64,000 nt of DNA, taken from JBKEDC01 sp047971925. GTDB taxonomy: Bacteria; Bacteroidota; Bacteroidia; Bacteroidales; Prolixibacteraceae. The translations under genes were made by a program, and so were the position numbers. Under the pieces are notes generated by a model. It searched no databases. It had not been told where the DNA came from and was given only the letters and a program-made list of their open reading frames with translations. The DNA lies in NCBI GenBank assembly GCA_047971925.1, contig JBKEAC010000003.1:9374-73373 (forward strand). Direction: 5' to 3'. Every line of letters starts with the position of its first letter. Position 1 is the stretch's first letter. Shown in pieces: positions 26,444-36,726 of the stretch.

Positions 26444-27526
26444 TTATTTGTACAATTTGCAATTCAGTTCTCCTTTTAAAGCAGAAAAAGTGATCTGTGA
26501 AAGTGCTTCCATTTCATCTTCCCCTGGGTAAACTGTCACTGGAGCAATAAATTCGATCATTTCTTTAATATACGAAACCGTCATTTCATCATATGCAATT
26601 CCTCCAGTTAAAATAATTCCATCTACTGCCCCCTTCAAAACAGCTGCACAAGAACCAATCTCTTTCCCGACCTGATAACACATTGCTTCCATAATTAGTT
26701 TTGCATGTTGATCTCCTGATTTTACTCTATCAGCAACCTCTAAAGCTTGGTTTGTTCCTAAATGTGCTACAAATCCACCACTTCCAACAATCTTTTTTTT
26801 CATTTCTTCTTTAGTAAACTTGCCACTAAAACACGCTTCTATCACATCTCCTGATGGCAATGTTCCTGAACGCTCTGGTGAAAATGGACCAAATCCTGTA
26901 ATTGCTTCGTTGACATCTATAACTCGGCCTTTCTGATGAACACCAACTGAAATTCCTCCACCCAGATGAGCAATAATAAGATTTAAATCGTTATAATGAA
27001 GGCCATTATTCTTAGCAAAAAGACGTCCTACTGCTTTTTGATTTAAAGCATGAAAAATTGATCGTCTAGGCATTTCAGGCAATCCACTTATACGCGCAAC
27101 ATCTGACATTTCATCAACTACAACAGGGTCGGCAATGTACGCCTTGCAACCATTGTTCAAACCACGAGCAATTTCATCAGCTATTAAGCCTCCTAAATTA
27201 CTTGCATGTTCGCCCTGAACTCCTTTTTTCAAATCATCCTTTAAGGCTTCATTTACCTCATAAATTCCAGATTCTATTGGCTTTACTAATCCGCCTCTAC
27301 CAATAACAGCTGATATTTCATGCATTAAGATACCTGCCTTTTCTAATTCAGAAAGAATAGTATTTCTTCTAAAATAATATTGCTCTGCAATTGATGCAAA
27401 TAGAGATAATTCATCATTGGAATGCTTGATATTTTTTAAAAACACCGACTGTTGATCGTGATATACCGCAACTTTAGTCGATGTTGAACCTGGATTAATT
27501 ACTAAAATTTTATACATTTTCTTCAT
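26444..27526 (-). CDS. buk: Butyrate kinase
   Basis: Converts butyryl phosphate and ADP into butyrate and ATP in the cytoplasm. An ASKHA-fold kinase with ILVINPGSTSTKVAVY (phosphate 1), ADPVVVDEM, IIAHLGGGISVGVH, TGFGPFSPERSGTLPSGD and ILTGGIAYDE (adenosine region). The Buk-type signatures separate it from acetate kinase. Length 360. Located 52 bp downstream of ptb, its pathway partner. Branched-chain acyl phosphates are also plausible substrates. Confidence 0.92.
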   Translation of the reverse strand: MKKMYKILVINPGSTSTKVAVYHDQQSVFLKNIKHSNDELSLFASIAEQYYFRRNTILSELEKAGILMHEISAVIGRGGLVKPIESGIYEVNEALKDDLKKGVQGEHASNLGGLIADEIARGLNNGCKAYIADPVVVDEMSDVARISGLPEMPRRSIFHALNQKAVGRLFAKNNGLHYNDLNLIIAHLGGGISVGVHQKGRVIDVNEAITGFGPFSPERSGTLPSGDVIEACFSGKFTKEEMKKKIVGSGGFVAHLGTNQALEVADRVKSGDQHAKLIMEAMCYQVGKEIGSCAAVLKGAVDGIILTGGIAYDEMTVSYIKEMIEFIAPVTVYPGEDEMEALSQITFSALKGELNCKLYK

Positions 27527-27578
27527 CTATTATGTTATTTAATCTCGCTATGTCAACCTTAAAAGTATAAAAATAATC

Positions 27579-28478
27579 TCACCCTAAAGCAGCAAACAAT
27601 ATACTGTAATATTTTGTATCTTCACTATCACTTCGAGATGTTAATACGATAGGTGCAGATGCTCCTAATATGACAGATGCAACACGTGCATTTGCAAAAA
27701 ATACTAACGACTTATATAGCACATTTCCAACCTCAATATCAGGCATCACTAAGATATCAGTATCTCCTGCTACCTTACTTTTAATATTTTTATGCTTAGC
27801 ACTATCCTTACTCACTGCATTATCAAAAGCTAAAGGTCCATCAATAATACAATTTTGAATTTGATCTCGCTGCTGCATCTTAGATAGCAACGCTGCATCT
27901 AGTGTTGCTTGCATATGTTCGTTCACCATCTCAATCGCTCCTAAAACTGCAACCTTAGGTTCTGCAATACCTATCTTATTAAGATAACTCACCGAATTAT
28001 TCACAATTTGAATTTTATCTTGCAAATTAGGAGAAATGTTCATCGCAACATCGGTAACGCCTATCAGTTTATGATAATTTTCCACCTCAAAGTAGGCTAA
28101 ATGTGAAAGTAGCTTTCCTGTTCTCAATCCCCACTCTTTATTCAGAACACCTTTCAATAAAAATGGTGTTGCCACCTTGCCTTTCATCAGGAAATCAGCC
28201 TTTCCACTACTAACAAGTGTTACCGCTATTCGTACAGCTTCGTTTTCATCTAGCTCATTTATAAACTGAACTTCTTCGCCAAATTTAAGACCCAATTCTT
28301 CTATATATGCCTTTGTTTTTAGGGCATCTCCAACAAAAATAGGTGTAATCAATTCTTGCTTATACGCTCTAGCAATTGCACCCAGAGAATGCTCGTCTTG
28401 TGAAACAGCTAATGCCAATATTTTACGCTTTCCTTTATGCGCTATGGCTTGTTCTAAGTCTGATAATTTTTTAAACAT
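27579..28478 (-). CDS. ptb: Phosphate butyryltransferase
   Basis: Exchanges CoA for phosphate on butyryl-CoA to give butyryl phosphate. The 299-residue PTA/PTB fold shows KGKVATPFLLKGVLNKEWGLR, LLSHLAYFEV, GVTDVAMNISPNL, IDGPLAFDNAVS, LVMPDIEVGNVLYKSL and a C-terminal VILGASAPIVLTSR. Its pairing with buk supports butyryl rather than acetyl specificity. The genes making butyryl-CoA are not in this window, so direction and main substrate remain inferred. Confidence 0.9.
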   Translation of the reverse strand: MFKKLSDLEQAIAHKGKRKILALAVSQDEHSLGAIARAYKQELITPIFVGDALKTKAYIEELGLKFGEEVQFINELDENEAVRIAVTLVSSGKADFLMKGKVATPFLLKGVLNKEWGLRTGKLLSHLAYFEVENYHKLIGVTDVAMNISPNLQDKIQIVNNSVSYLNKIGIAEPKVAVLGAIEMVNEHMQATLDAALLSKMQQRDQIQNCIIDGPLAFDNAVSKDSAKHKNIKSKVAGDTDILVMPDIEVGNVLYKSLVFFANARVASVILGASAPIVLTSRSDSEDTKYYSILFAALG

Positions 28479-28583
28479 TGTAGTAAAGATTATAATTAAG
28501 TTTGGCTAATATACACTTTATGCATATATCTACCTAAAAAGTCTAAAAATAAATTTGAAATTTTCTCTCATTGTCAAATTAAA

Positions 28584-28608
28584 AAAGTACATCTTTTAGA
28601 TGTACTTT
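28584..28608 (-). terminator. Intrinsic terminator of the prolyl oligopeptidase gene
   Basis: 11-bp perfect stem (28584-28594 and 28598-28608), 3-nt loop, followed on the minus strand by a T-rich run. It lies 18 nt downstream of the stop. Confidence 0.85.
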
Positions 28609-28625
28609 AAGTTTAAATTGAAAGC

Positions 28626-30776
28626 TTATTTATACTCTTCACCCATATTAAATAAGGTAAATGCCCAAATATTTGCATATTCTTCTATTAATTTAGTTTT
28701 TGGTTTACCCGCTCCATGACCAGCATTTTTTGATATCATTATCAGAATGGGATTTGTGCTTGAGGTTTTTTCTTGCATAGTAGCTGCAAACTTGAATGAA
28801 TGTGCAGGAACCACTCGATCATCATGATCTGCCGTAGTAATTAATGTCGCTGGATATGTCTGACCATCTTTCACATTATGCAATGGAGAATATGCATATA
28901 AATAGTCAAACATTTCTTTTGAATCATCACTCATTCCATAATCTGTTGCCCAGTACCTACCTATTGTGAATTTCTGATAGCGAAGCATATCCAATACTCC
29001 AACTGCTGGCAATGCTACTGCAAACAAATCTGGTTGTTGTGTAAGACAAGCTGCCACTAATAACCCTCCATTAGATCCCCCTTGTATTGCTGTTTTAGCT
29101 GGACACGTATAATTCTCTTTTTGCAAATATTCTACTGCTGATATAAAATCATCAAACACATTTTGCTTTTGAAGTTTAGTTCCCGATTTATGCCAATTCT
29201 CACCATATTCTCCTCCTCCTCGGATATTTGCAACAGCTAAAATTCCTCCATTTTCTAACCATGGTATTCGCATTATATTAAATATTGGTGTCATTGAGAT
29301 ATCAAATCCACCATAACCATACAACAGCGTTGGATTTTTCCCATGTTTCTCTAAGCCTTTTTTATAAGTAATAAACATGGGAACCATAGTGCCATCTTTA
29401 CTTTCATAAAAAACTTGTTTAGTCTCAAATTGCGATTCATCGAATTGAATTGCACATTGGCGATATAAGGTTGATTCTCCCGTTGCAATTTTATATTTGT
29501 AGATTTTTGCTGGAGAAATAAACGATGTTGAAGTGTAAAATGTTATCGTAGATTCACAATCTCCACTAAATCCAGACACCGAACTTATTTCAATATCAAC
29601 ATCTCGCTCAAAATTACCTAAATTATCATGCACTTTAACCAAAGATTTCGCATCTTTCAGATAGAAACAAAATAATTTATTTCCCGTAAGTTTCACACCC
29701 TCTAAAGTTTCTTCTGCCTCAGGAATAATCACTTTTGCTCGATCAAGATTCATATTCTCAGCATCCAATTCTAAGAGTTGATAGCGCGATGCATTCCAAT
29801 TTGTAAGCACAAATATCCTCGCACCAATAGTTCCGACTATATTCCATTTCTTCTTAAAATCAGCAACAATATCAGTTATTTCGAATGACGAAGTTTTAGG
29901 TTTAAAGATACTTATTTTGTTTCCCGATGTTGATTCTGACGTATAAAGAAATCCATATTTTTCATCTTTACTAATATTAACATGATATCCCCACTTCGGA
30001 TTTGCTTGATCTTCATAAACTAGTTGATCTGCACTCTGATGTGTCCCCAGCGCATGATAATATATTTGAGCATTAACATTTGCTCCTTTTAATGCCTCGC
30101 CACCAATTGGTTCTGGATATTTCGTGTAGAAAAATCCATTTTCGAACCATGAAATCGTAGTGAACTTTGCCCATAAAATATGATCTGATAATAGCTCTTT
30201 TGTTGCGATATTCATAACAAAAATCTCTTGCCAGTCTGATCCCGATCTCGAAATAGAATAAGCTAAATAATTACCATCTTTTGAGATTTCACAGTCATTT
30301 AAAGCAACTGTCCCATCTGTTGATAATTTATTAGGATCTAACAAGATTGAAGCCTCTTCTTCAAGCGATTTTCTATAATATAATACACTTTGATTTTGTT
30401 TTCCATTATTCCGGAATTCCAACCAATAGTTATTGCTTTTTGATGGAGCTGAAATCGATTCATAATCCCACACATCTGTCAATCGCTTCTTTATTGCATC
30501 TCGAAAAGGTATTTTATCTAAATAATCAAATGTAAGAGTATTTTCTTTTTCTACCCAAGCCTTCGTTTCCTCACTATTATCATCTTCCAACCAACGATAA
30601 GGATCTTCAACTATCGTTCCGAAGTACTCATCAAAAATATTTTCTTTTTTCATTTCAGGATATCTAAAATTGTTCGCATTTTTCCTGCCTTCTAACGAAT
30701 TACATGAATCCAAAGTAACCATAACTTCTATAATAGTTATAGTCAGAATTGAACTCGGTATTTTATTTATTGCCAT
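28626..30776 (-). CDS. Prolyl oligopeptidase family serine peptidase (S9A)
   Basis: Cleaves short peptides after proline. The N-terminus (about 1-25, ending VTLDSC) looks like a lipoprotein signal, so the enzyme is probably attached in the periplasm. The family signature FDEYFGTIVEDPYRWLEDD opens the mature part, a beta-propeller spans about 110-460, and the hydrolase domain contains LYGYGGFDIS, GGSNGG with Ser568, TTADHDDRVVPAHS (catalytic Asp) and NAGHGAG (catalytic His). The length of 716 is typical. It stands alone, with its own terminator. Confidence 0.92.
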   Translation of the reverse strand: MAINKIPSSILTITIIEVMVTLDSCNSLEGRKNANNFRYPEMKKENIFDEYFGTIVEDPYRWLEDDNSEETKAWVEKENTLTFDYLDKIPFRDAIKKRLTDVWDYESISAPSKSNNYWLEFRNNGKQNQSVLYYRKSLEEEASILLDPNKLSTDGTVALNDCEISKDGNYLAYSISRSGSDWQEIFVMNIATKELLSDHILWAKFTTISWFENGFFYTKYPEPIGGEALKGANVNAQIYYHALGTHQSADQLVYEDQANPKWGYHVNISKDEKYGFLYTSESTSGNKISIFKPKTSSFEITDIVADFKKKWNIVGTIGARIFVLTNWNASRYQLLELDAENMNLDRAKVIIPEAEETLEGVKLTGNKLFCFYLKDAKSLVKVHDNLGNFERDVDIEISSVSGFSGDCESTITFYTSTSFISPAKIYKYKIATGESTLYRQCAIQFDESQFETKQVFYESKDGTMVPMFITYKKGLEKHGKNPTLLYGYGGFDISMTPIFNIMRIPWLENGGILAVANIRGGGEYGENWHKSGTKLQKQNVFDDFISAVEYLQKENYTCPAKTAIQGGSNGGLLVAACLTQQPDLFAVALPAVGVLDMLRYQKFTIGRYWATDYGMSDDSKEMFDYLYAYSPLHNVKDGQTYPATLITTADHDDRVVPAHSFKFAATMQEKTSSTNPILIMISKNAGHGAGKPKTKLIEEYANIWAFTLFNMGEEYK

Positions 30777-30882
30777 AGAGTTTTGTCTTATAAATTATCA
30801 ACAAACAACTAGATTATACATTTAACCTAATTCCCCATATGGTAAATTTCCCTCGTCATGACTCTCGAAGAAATTTAAACAA

Positions 30883-30914
30883 AAAGTCAAATGCTTTTTT
30901 AAGCAATTGACTTT
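30883..30914 (-). terminator. Hairpin downstream of the PhnA gene
   Basis: Two-part stem (AAAGTCAA and TGCTT with their complements, single A:A mismatch), TTTT loop, followed on the minus strand by TTTTTG. It lies about 100 nt past the stop of the PhnA gene. Confidence 0.65.
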
Positions 30915-31012
30915 CAAAAGTATATATCTAGCTAAAAATTCAATTAAAATATTCCTTTATTTTCAAGTCCCAAAGGAGTATTTTCAATGAATAGAATAAT
31001 CTTACATTCTAC

Positions 31013-31579
31013 CTAGTTTTTCTTCACATACTGTGTCAAAATCACAATCTGTTGACCATTGACTTTTCCTTCAATATGCTCTGGATTATCTGCCACCAAA
31101 GTAATATTTCTTACTGCTGTTCCACGTTTTGCAGTGAATCCACCACCTTTCACAACCAAGTCTTTTATGAGCACAACCGAATCTCCCGAAGACAATATCA
31201 CCCCATTAGAATCAATATGTTTCACCGCATCTTCTGTTGAAATTCCTTGCTTTGCCCATTTCAGATTTTCATCATCCAAATAAATCATGTCCTTTAAATC
31301 ATTAGCCCAGCCTTCACCACTTAATCTGCTTAACATACGATAAGACATGACCTGCACTGCAGGAACTTCACTCCATGCTGAATCATTTAAACATCTCCAA
31401 TGATTCACATCTAATTCTTCTCCATTAATTTCTCCGGCACATTTTCCGCACACCAAGATACATTTATCACTATGATTTCCTTCTACAGGAGGAATGGCAT
31501 AAACCGTTAATTCTTCAGCAACTCCACATAATTCACAAACTGCCCCACTACGCTCCTTTAAAGTCTTTTCAATACTCAT
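31013..31579 (-). CDS. PhnA-domain zinc-ribbon protein
   Basis: A 188-residue protein with an N-terminal zinc ribbon (CELCGVAEEL, CILVCGKCAGEI) and the C-terminal PhnA domain (DSVVLIKDLVVKGGGFTAKR, GTAVRNITL, GKVNGQQIVILTQYVKK). The family is also called YjdM. Despite the historical name there is no good evidence that it acts in phosphonate use, and no phn genes are nearby. The middle (65-130) is an extra helical segment common in the longer Bacteroidota forms. The role is unknown. Confidence 0.85.
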   Translation of the reverse strand: MSIEKTLKERSGAVCELCGVAEELTVYAIPPVEGNHSDKCILVCGKCAGEINGEELDVNHWRCLNDSAWSEVPAVQVMSYRMLSRLSGEGWANDLKDMIYLDDENLKWAKQGISTEDAVKHIDSNGVILSSGDSVVLIKDLVVKGGGFTAKRGTAVRNITLVADNPEHIEGKVNGQQIVILTQYVKKN

Positions 31580-31714
31580 ATTATTCTACTATTTATTTTT
31601 CTATTATCTACAATCCTATAATTTAAAATTATTCTAGTCATTATAGCTTTTTCTTCTTATTTCAATTCCTAATTCTTTTGCACTTACCGGTAGTACACAA
31701 TTCTCCACACTGAA

Positions 31715-32506
31715 TTATGTTTCTTGCGTTTTTCTTGAGTTAACAACTAGAAAAACACTAAAACAAATTAGTGGAATACTTAAAATCTGCCCCATATTGA
31801 GAAACATTCCTGCTTCAAATTCACTTTGATCATTTTTAATAAACTCAATAAAGAAACGAAACATAAAAATTAAAACTCCGAACAACCCACTAATCAAACC
31901 TACCTTTCGATATGCCTTTTTGTTGAAATATAAATAATACAACAAAATAAATACCCCAAAGTAATATATCGCCTCATAAAGTTGCGTTGGGTGCTTTGCA
32001 TCCGTTTCCCCTTGTTGTACAAATATAAATCCCCAAGGCATATCTGTAGCAATCCCGTAAATCTCTGAATTCATTAAATTCCCAATTCGAATCAATCCTG
32101 CCAATAGCGAAGCACAAACTGCTACTTTATCAATAACCCAGGAAAAAGATTTATCGGAAAATCGACTCCAAATCAGAAGAGCAAATAATACTCCGAACAC
32201 ACCTCCATGACTTGCCAAACCTCCGTGCCATGTCTTAATTATTTCGCTTGGATGTTCCTTAAAAAACTCCCAATCATAAAAAATAACATGCCCTATACGT
32301 GCTCCTATAATTCCCGAAAGAAAAACAATTATAAACAACGTATCAAGCAAATTTAAACTAACATCTTCTATCTTAAACATTCTTCGAGCTAATAAATATC
32401 CCAAAAGAAAACCGATAGGAAACATCAGTCCATACCATCTCAATTCAGTATTTCCTATATGAAATGCAACAGGGCTCACATCCCAAATAATATAATTTAG
32501 GAACAT
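31715..32506 (-). CDS. lgt: Prolipoprotein diacylglyceryl transferase, second tandem copy
   Basis: Transfers diacylglyceryl from phosphatidylglycerol to the lipobox Cys of prolipoproteins in the inner membrane. A seven-helix protein with the Lgt motifs: ELRWYGLMFPIGF, GARIGHVIFYDW, WHGGLASHGGVFG, RIGNLMNSEIYG, KHPTQLYE and FRFFIEFIKNDQ. Length 263. Its start is 1 nt after the stop of a paralogous lgt gene (TAG-C-ATG), so the two are translationally coupled. All conserved motifs are retained, hence it is probably active. Confidence 0.92.
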   Translation of the reverse strand: MFLNYIIWDVSPVAFHIGNTELRWYGLMFPIGFLLGYLLARRMFKIEDVSLNLLDTLFIIVFLSGIIGARIGHVIFYDWEFFKEHPSEIIKTWHGGLASHGGVFGVLFALLIWSRFSDKSFSWVIDKVAVCASLLAGLIRIGNLMNSEIYGIATDMPWGFIFVQQGETDAKHPTQLYEAIYYFGVFILLYYLYFNKKAYRKVGLISGLFGVLIFMFRFFIEFIKNDQSEFEAGMFLNMGQILSIPLICFSVFLVVNSRKTQET

Positions 32507-32507
32507 G

Positions 32508-33338
32508 CTATTTCCTATTCGAAGTATTCGATTTTTGAGAATAACTTACCTCAGGATTTTTCAGAGCTCGCCACATAACGAAAGAACCAAACAAGACAAA
32601 TGGAATACTTAACCATTGTCCCTTGTTCAACACCATTGTTGCTTCAGATGCCACTTGATCTTCTTTAATAAATTCAATGAAAAATCGCGCTGTGAAAATC
32701 AACACAAAAAATAATCCAAATATAAAACCTTCTCGTTTGCGAATTTCTGTCTTGAAGTAAACAAACATTAGCAAGAAAAAAGTGCCTAAATAACACAATA
32801 ATTCATAAATCTGCGTAGGATGTTTAGGCATTACCTCCTTATTTCTTTCAAAAATAAATCCCCAGGGCATTTGTGTTTCAACTCCATAAATTTCAGAGTT
32901 CATTAAGTTACCAAATCGAATCATTGCCGCCACTAAAGCTGTAGGCACGACTACCCTATCTAATAACCAAAATATAGGACGCTTTGAAATCTTCTTACTC
33001 CATATATATAGCGCAATAAAGATGCCTATTGCACCGCCATGACTAGCTAATCCGCCCTCCCAAACCTTCCAAATCTCATCTAAATGAAACTTGTAATAAT
33101 CCCAAGAATAGAAAAAAACATGTCCTAAGCGTGCACCAACAATGGTTGCAATTAGCATATACATAAAAATGCTATCTAACCACTTCTGATCTTCACCCTC
33201 CTGCTTAAGCATACGCTCAACAATATTATAACCTATTAAGAACCCCAAAGCAAACATTAATCCATACCAACGTATAGACAAACTTCCAATGTGAAAAATT
33301 TCGGGATTTACATTCCAATGGATAAATAAACTTTCCAT
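32508..33338 (-). CDS. lgt: Prolipoprotein diacylglyceryl transferase, first tandem copy
   Basis: A paralogue of the gene that follows it, clearly similar over the full length but well diverged. Motifs: SIRWYGLMFALGFLIGY, GARLGHVFFYSW, WEGGLASHGGAIG, RFGNLMNSEIYG, KHPTQIYE and ARFFIEFIKEDQ, with a short polar C-terminal tail. Length 276. secA lies 76 bp downstream of, in map terms beyond, its start on the same strand, so secA is upstream in transcription. The abundance of lipoproteins in this phylum, including the fimbriae here, may favour two enzymes, which is inference. Confidence 0.93.
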   Translation of the reverse strand: MESLFIHWNVNPEIFHIGSLSIRWYGLMFALGFLIGYNIVERMLKQEGEDQKWLDSIFMYMLIATIVGARLGHVFFYSWDYYKFHLDEIWKVWEGGLASHGGAIGIFIALYIWSKKISKRPIFWLLDRVVVPTALVAAMIRFGNLMNSEIYGVETQMPWGFIFERNKEVMPKHPTQIYELLCYLGTFFLLMFVYFKTEIRKREGFIFGLFFVLIFTARFFIEFIKEDQVASEATMVLNKGQWLSIPFVLFGSFVMWRALKNPEVSYSQKSNTSNRK

Positions 33339-33414
33339 AACCTGTTTCTTTTTAAAAAGGGCATCAAATTTACATCGTACTGCAAACTTAATACCCTATT
33401 TTTAAATTCAATAA

Positions 33415-36400
33415 TTATTCTGCTGCTCCTCTGCCATGACAAGCTTTATACTTCTTCCCACTTCCACAAGGACAAGGCTCATTTCTTCCTACCTGCTTTT
33501 CCACCCTCACCGGCTGAACTACTTTAGGACGCTGTGGTGCTTGTGCTCCAGCCATCGGATTATCAACCTCATTCTTTTTAGCTTGCATGCGACTCATATC
33601 AGTTCTGCGTTGAACTTCTGCTTCGTGCACCTGATCTGATTGTTGCAACGGAATATGAGCTTTCATTAATGATGAAACGATATCTTCATTAACTTTAGTG
33701 AGCATTACTTTAAACAAATTGAATGATTCAAATTTATAGATTAGTAATGGGTCTTTTTGCTCATATGTTGCATTTTGAACAGATTGCTTTAAATCATCCA
33801 TCTCACGTAGCTGCTCTTTCCATGCCTCATCAATAGTAATTAGTACTATTTGCTTTTGAAATGATTTCACTAATTCTCGACCCTGATTCTGATATGCTCG
33901 CTCTAAATTAGTTACAACTTGAAAGATACGTTTCCCTTCAGAAATTGGAACTAAGATATTCTTATACTGATGACCACGATTTTCTTGAACATCTTTAATA
34001 ACAGGCCATGCTTGTTTTGATATAGATTCTACTTTTCGTGTATAAGAGTCAATCATCTCCTGATAAACTAAATCAACAATTTTATCTGACTTAAATGATC
34101 TAAAGTCTTCTTCCGAAATTGGTGATTCAATTGAACAAATGCGAATAAGTTCTAACTTGAATTCTTCAAAATCAGCACCATAATGATTCGATACAATTGC
34201 CTCTACCGAATCATACATCATATTCAATAAATCAACATCTAAACGTTCTCCGTGTAACGCATGACGACGTTTAGTATAAATAACCTCACGTTGAGAGTTC
34301 ATTACGTCATCATATTCAAGCAAACGCTTGCGAATACCGAAGTTATTCTCTTCTACTTTTCGCTGAGCTCGCTCAATCGACTTCGTAATCATTGAATGTT
34401 GAATAACCTCACCTTCATCTAAACCAATCCTATCCATGATGCTAGTGATACGCTCAGAATTAAACAAACGCATCAAATTATCTTCTAGCGAAACAAAGAA
34501 CTGAGATGAACCAGGATCACCTTGACGTCCAGCACGCCCCCTCAGCTGACGATCAACTCGACGAGAATCATGGCGCTCTGTACCAATAATAGCCAAACCT
34601 CCTGCTGCTTTAACCTTATCGGTCAATTTAATGTCAGTTCCACGACCTGCCATGTTCGTTGCAATAGTAACCATTCCTTCATGACCTGCCTCTGCAACAA
34701 TATCAGCTTCTTTTGCATGCAATTTAGCATTTAACACATTGTGCTTAATGCCTCGCAATTTAAGCATTCGGCTTAGAAGTTCTGAAATTTCAACTGATGT
34801 CGTTCCAACTAAAACCGGACGACCAGCTTGATTCATTTCAATCACCTCTTCAATTACTGCATTATATTTTTCACGCTTAGTCTTATAAACCTTATCTTCA
34901 TGGTCTTTACGTTGAATCGGACGATTTGTTGGAATCACGACAACATCAAGCTTATAGATATCCCAGAATTCTCCTGCTTCTGTTTCCGCCGTACCAGTCA
35001 TACCCGATAACTTCGAATACATTCTGAAGTAGTTTTGTAAAGTAACTGTTGCAAAAGTTTGCGTTGCAGCCTCCACTTTCACACGCTCTTTAGCCTCAAT
35101 AGCTTGGTGCAAACCATCTGAATATCGTCGCCCCTCCATGATACGACCTGTTTGCTCATCAACAATTTTAACTTTATTATCGATAACAACATATTCCTGA
35201 TCTTTCTCAAACATTGCATATGCTTTCAAAAGCTGATTAATTGTGTGAACACGTTCAGATTTTACAGCATAATTTTGAAGTAGTTCATCCTTCTTCGATA
35301 TACGTTCTTGCGAAGTCAAACCACCCTCTTTCTCTAATTCTGCAATCTCTGAACCCACATCTGGGAGTACGAAAAATGATGGATCATCAACATCTCCTGA
35401 TATTAAATCAATACCTTTCTCGGTAAGCTCAACAGAATTTTGTTTTTCCTCTATAACAAAATACAAATCATCTGTAACTTTATGCATCTGACGGTTATTA
35501 TCCTGCATATAGAAATTCTCAGTTTTTTGCATGCTAGCCTTTACACCATCTTCACTTAAAAACTTAATAATTCCTTTTGTTTTAGGTAGACCTTTATGCG
35601 CTTGAAGAAGCTTAAATGCCCCTTCTTCCTTTTCTTCTTTGGTAGCAGCTTCCTTCGTTAACAACCTTTTTGATTCTGTAAGGCACTGCGTCACCAATGC
35701 TTTTTGAGCCTGCACCAAACGTTCCACTTTAGGCATCAACTCTTCAAACTTTTGATTATCACCTTTGGGAATTGGTCCCGAAATAATCAATGGAGTTCTT
35801 GCATCATCAACAAGCACCGAATCAACCTCATCAACTATAGCATAATGATGCTTACGCTGCACTAAATCCTGAGGATTAATCGCCATATTATCACGAAGAT
35901 AATCGAATCCAAATTCATTATTCGTTCCATAAGTTATCGATGCATTATAAGCCTTTCTCCTAGCATCTGAATTAGGCTGATGCTTATCAATGCAATCTAC
36001 ACTCAATCCATGAAACTCAAAAATTGGTCCCATCCACTCCGAGTCGCGTTTAGCTAAATAATCATTAACTGTTACAACATGCACTCCTTCTCCAGCCAAA
36101 GCATTTAAGAAAACGGGTAAGGTAGACACCAACGTTTTTCCTTCTCCCGTTGCCATCTCAGCAATTTTTCCTGAATGCAAAACAATACCTCCAATGAGCT
36201 GCACATCATAATGAATCATATTCCATTTCACCTCATTCCCGCCAGCATACCATGAATTAAACCAAATAGCTTGGTCTCCATCAATCTGTACATTATCCTT
36301 GATTGAAGCAATATTCCTATCGAAATCAGTTGCTTTAACAATCACCTCTTCATTTTCAGAAAAGCGCTGAGCAGTCAATTTCACAATTGCAAAAGCACAT

Positions 36401-36726
36401 GGCAAAATCTCTGTTAAAACCTCCTCTATCTTAGTTTTAATAATTTCTTCCAGTTTATCTACCTGCTCATAAATCTTTTCGCTCTCTTGAATATCTGAAT
36501 TCTCTGCGGTTGTTTTTAACTTGATTACTTCGTCTTTTTCATTTCGAATATAATCTTGTATTTTTAACTTCAAAGTTAATGACTCAGCTCGCAGCTCATC
36601 ATTTGAAAAAGAAGAAATGCGTTCAAACTCTTTCTTAATATCATTTAATAATGGCGTAACCTCTTTCAAATCTCGATCAGATTTACGTCCTAAAAATGCT
36701 CCTAGAATTTTATCTATAAAACTCAT
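33415..36726 (-). CDS. secA: Preprotein translocase ATPase SecA
   Basis: Motor ATPase of the Sec translocon. At 1103 residues it is longer than the E. coli protein (901), as usual in Bacteroidota, with insertions in the first nucleotide-binding domain. Visible: Walker A ATGEGKT (192-198), DEVDSVLVDDARTPLIISGP, GRRYSDGLHQAIEAKERV, TNMAGRGTDIKL, the RQLRGRAGRQGDPGSS motif, and a C-terminal SEC-C zinc site EPCPCGSGKKYKACHG. It closes on an asparagine/glutamine-rich linker before the zinc site. It precedes the tandem lgt genes on the same strand. Confidence 0.97.
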   Translation of the reverse strand: MSFIDKILGAFLGRKSDRDLKEVTPLLNDIKKEFERISSFSNDELRAESLTLKLKIQDYIRNEKDEVIKLKTTAENSDIQESEKIYEQVDKLEEIIKTKIEEVLTEILPCAFAIVKLTAQRFSENEEVIVKATDFDRNIASIKDNVQIDGDQAIWFNSWYAGGNEVKWNMIHYDVQLIGGIVLHSGKIAEMATGEGKTLVSTLPVFLNALAGEGVHVVTVNDYLAKRDSEWMGPIFEFHGLSVDCIDKHQPNSDARRKAYNASITYGTNNEFGFDYLRDNMAINPQDLVQRKHHYAIVDEVDSVLVDDARTPLIISGPIPKGDNQKFEELMPKVERLVQAQKALVTQCLTESKRLLTKEAATKEEKEEGAFKLLQAHKGLPKTKGIIKFLSEDGVKASMQKTENFYMQDNNRQMHKVTDDLYFVIEEKQNSVELTEKGIDLISGDVDDPSFFVLPDVGSEIAELEKEGGLTSQERISKKDELLQNYAVKSERVHTINQLLKAYAMFEKDQEYVVIDNKVKIVDEQTGRIMEGRRYSDGLHQAIEAKERVKVEAATQTFATVTLQNYFRMYSKLSGMTGTAETEAGEFWDIYKLDVVVIPTNRPIQRKDHEDKVYKTKREKYNAVIEEVIEMNQAGRPVLVGTTSVEISELLSRMLKLRGIKHNVLNAKLHAKEADIVAEAGHEGMVTIATNMAGRGTDIKLTDKVKAAGGLAIIGTERHDSRRVDRQLRGRAGRQGDPGSSQFFVSLEDNLMRLFNSERITSIMDRIGLDEGEVIQHSMITKSIERAQRKVEENNFGIRKRLLEYDDVMNSQREVIYTKRRHALHGERLDVDLLNMMYDSVEAIVSNHYGADFEEFKLELIRICSIESPISEEDFRSFKSDKIVDLVYQEMIDSYTRKVESISKQAWPVIKDVQENRGHQYKNILVPISEGKRIFQVVTNLERAYQNQGRELVKSFQKQIVLITIDEAWKEQLREMDDLKQSVQNATYEQKDPLLIYKFESFNLFKVMLTKVNEDIVSSLMKAHIPLQQSDQVHEAEVQRRTDMSRMQAKKNEVDNPMAGAQAPQRPKVVQPVRVEKQVGRNEPCPCGSGKKYKACHGRGAAE

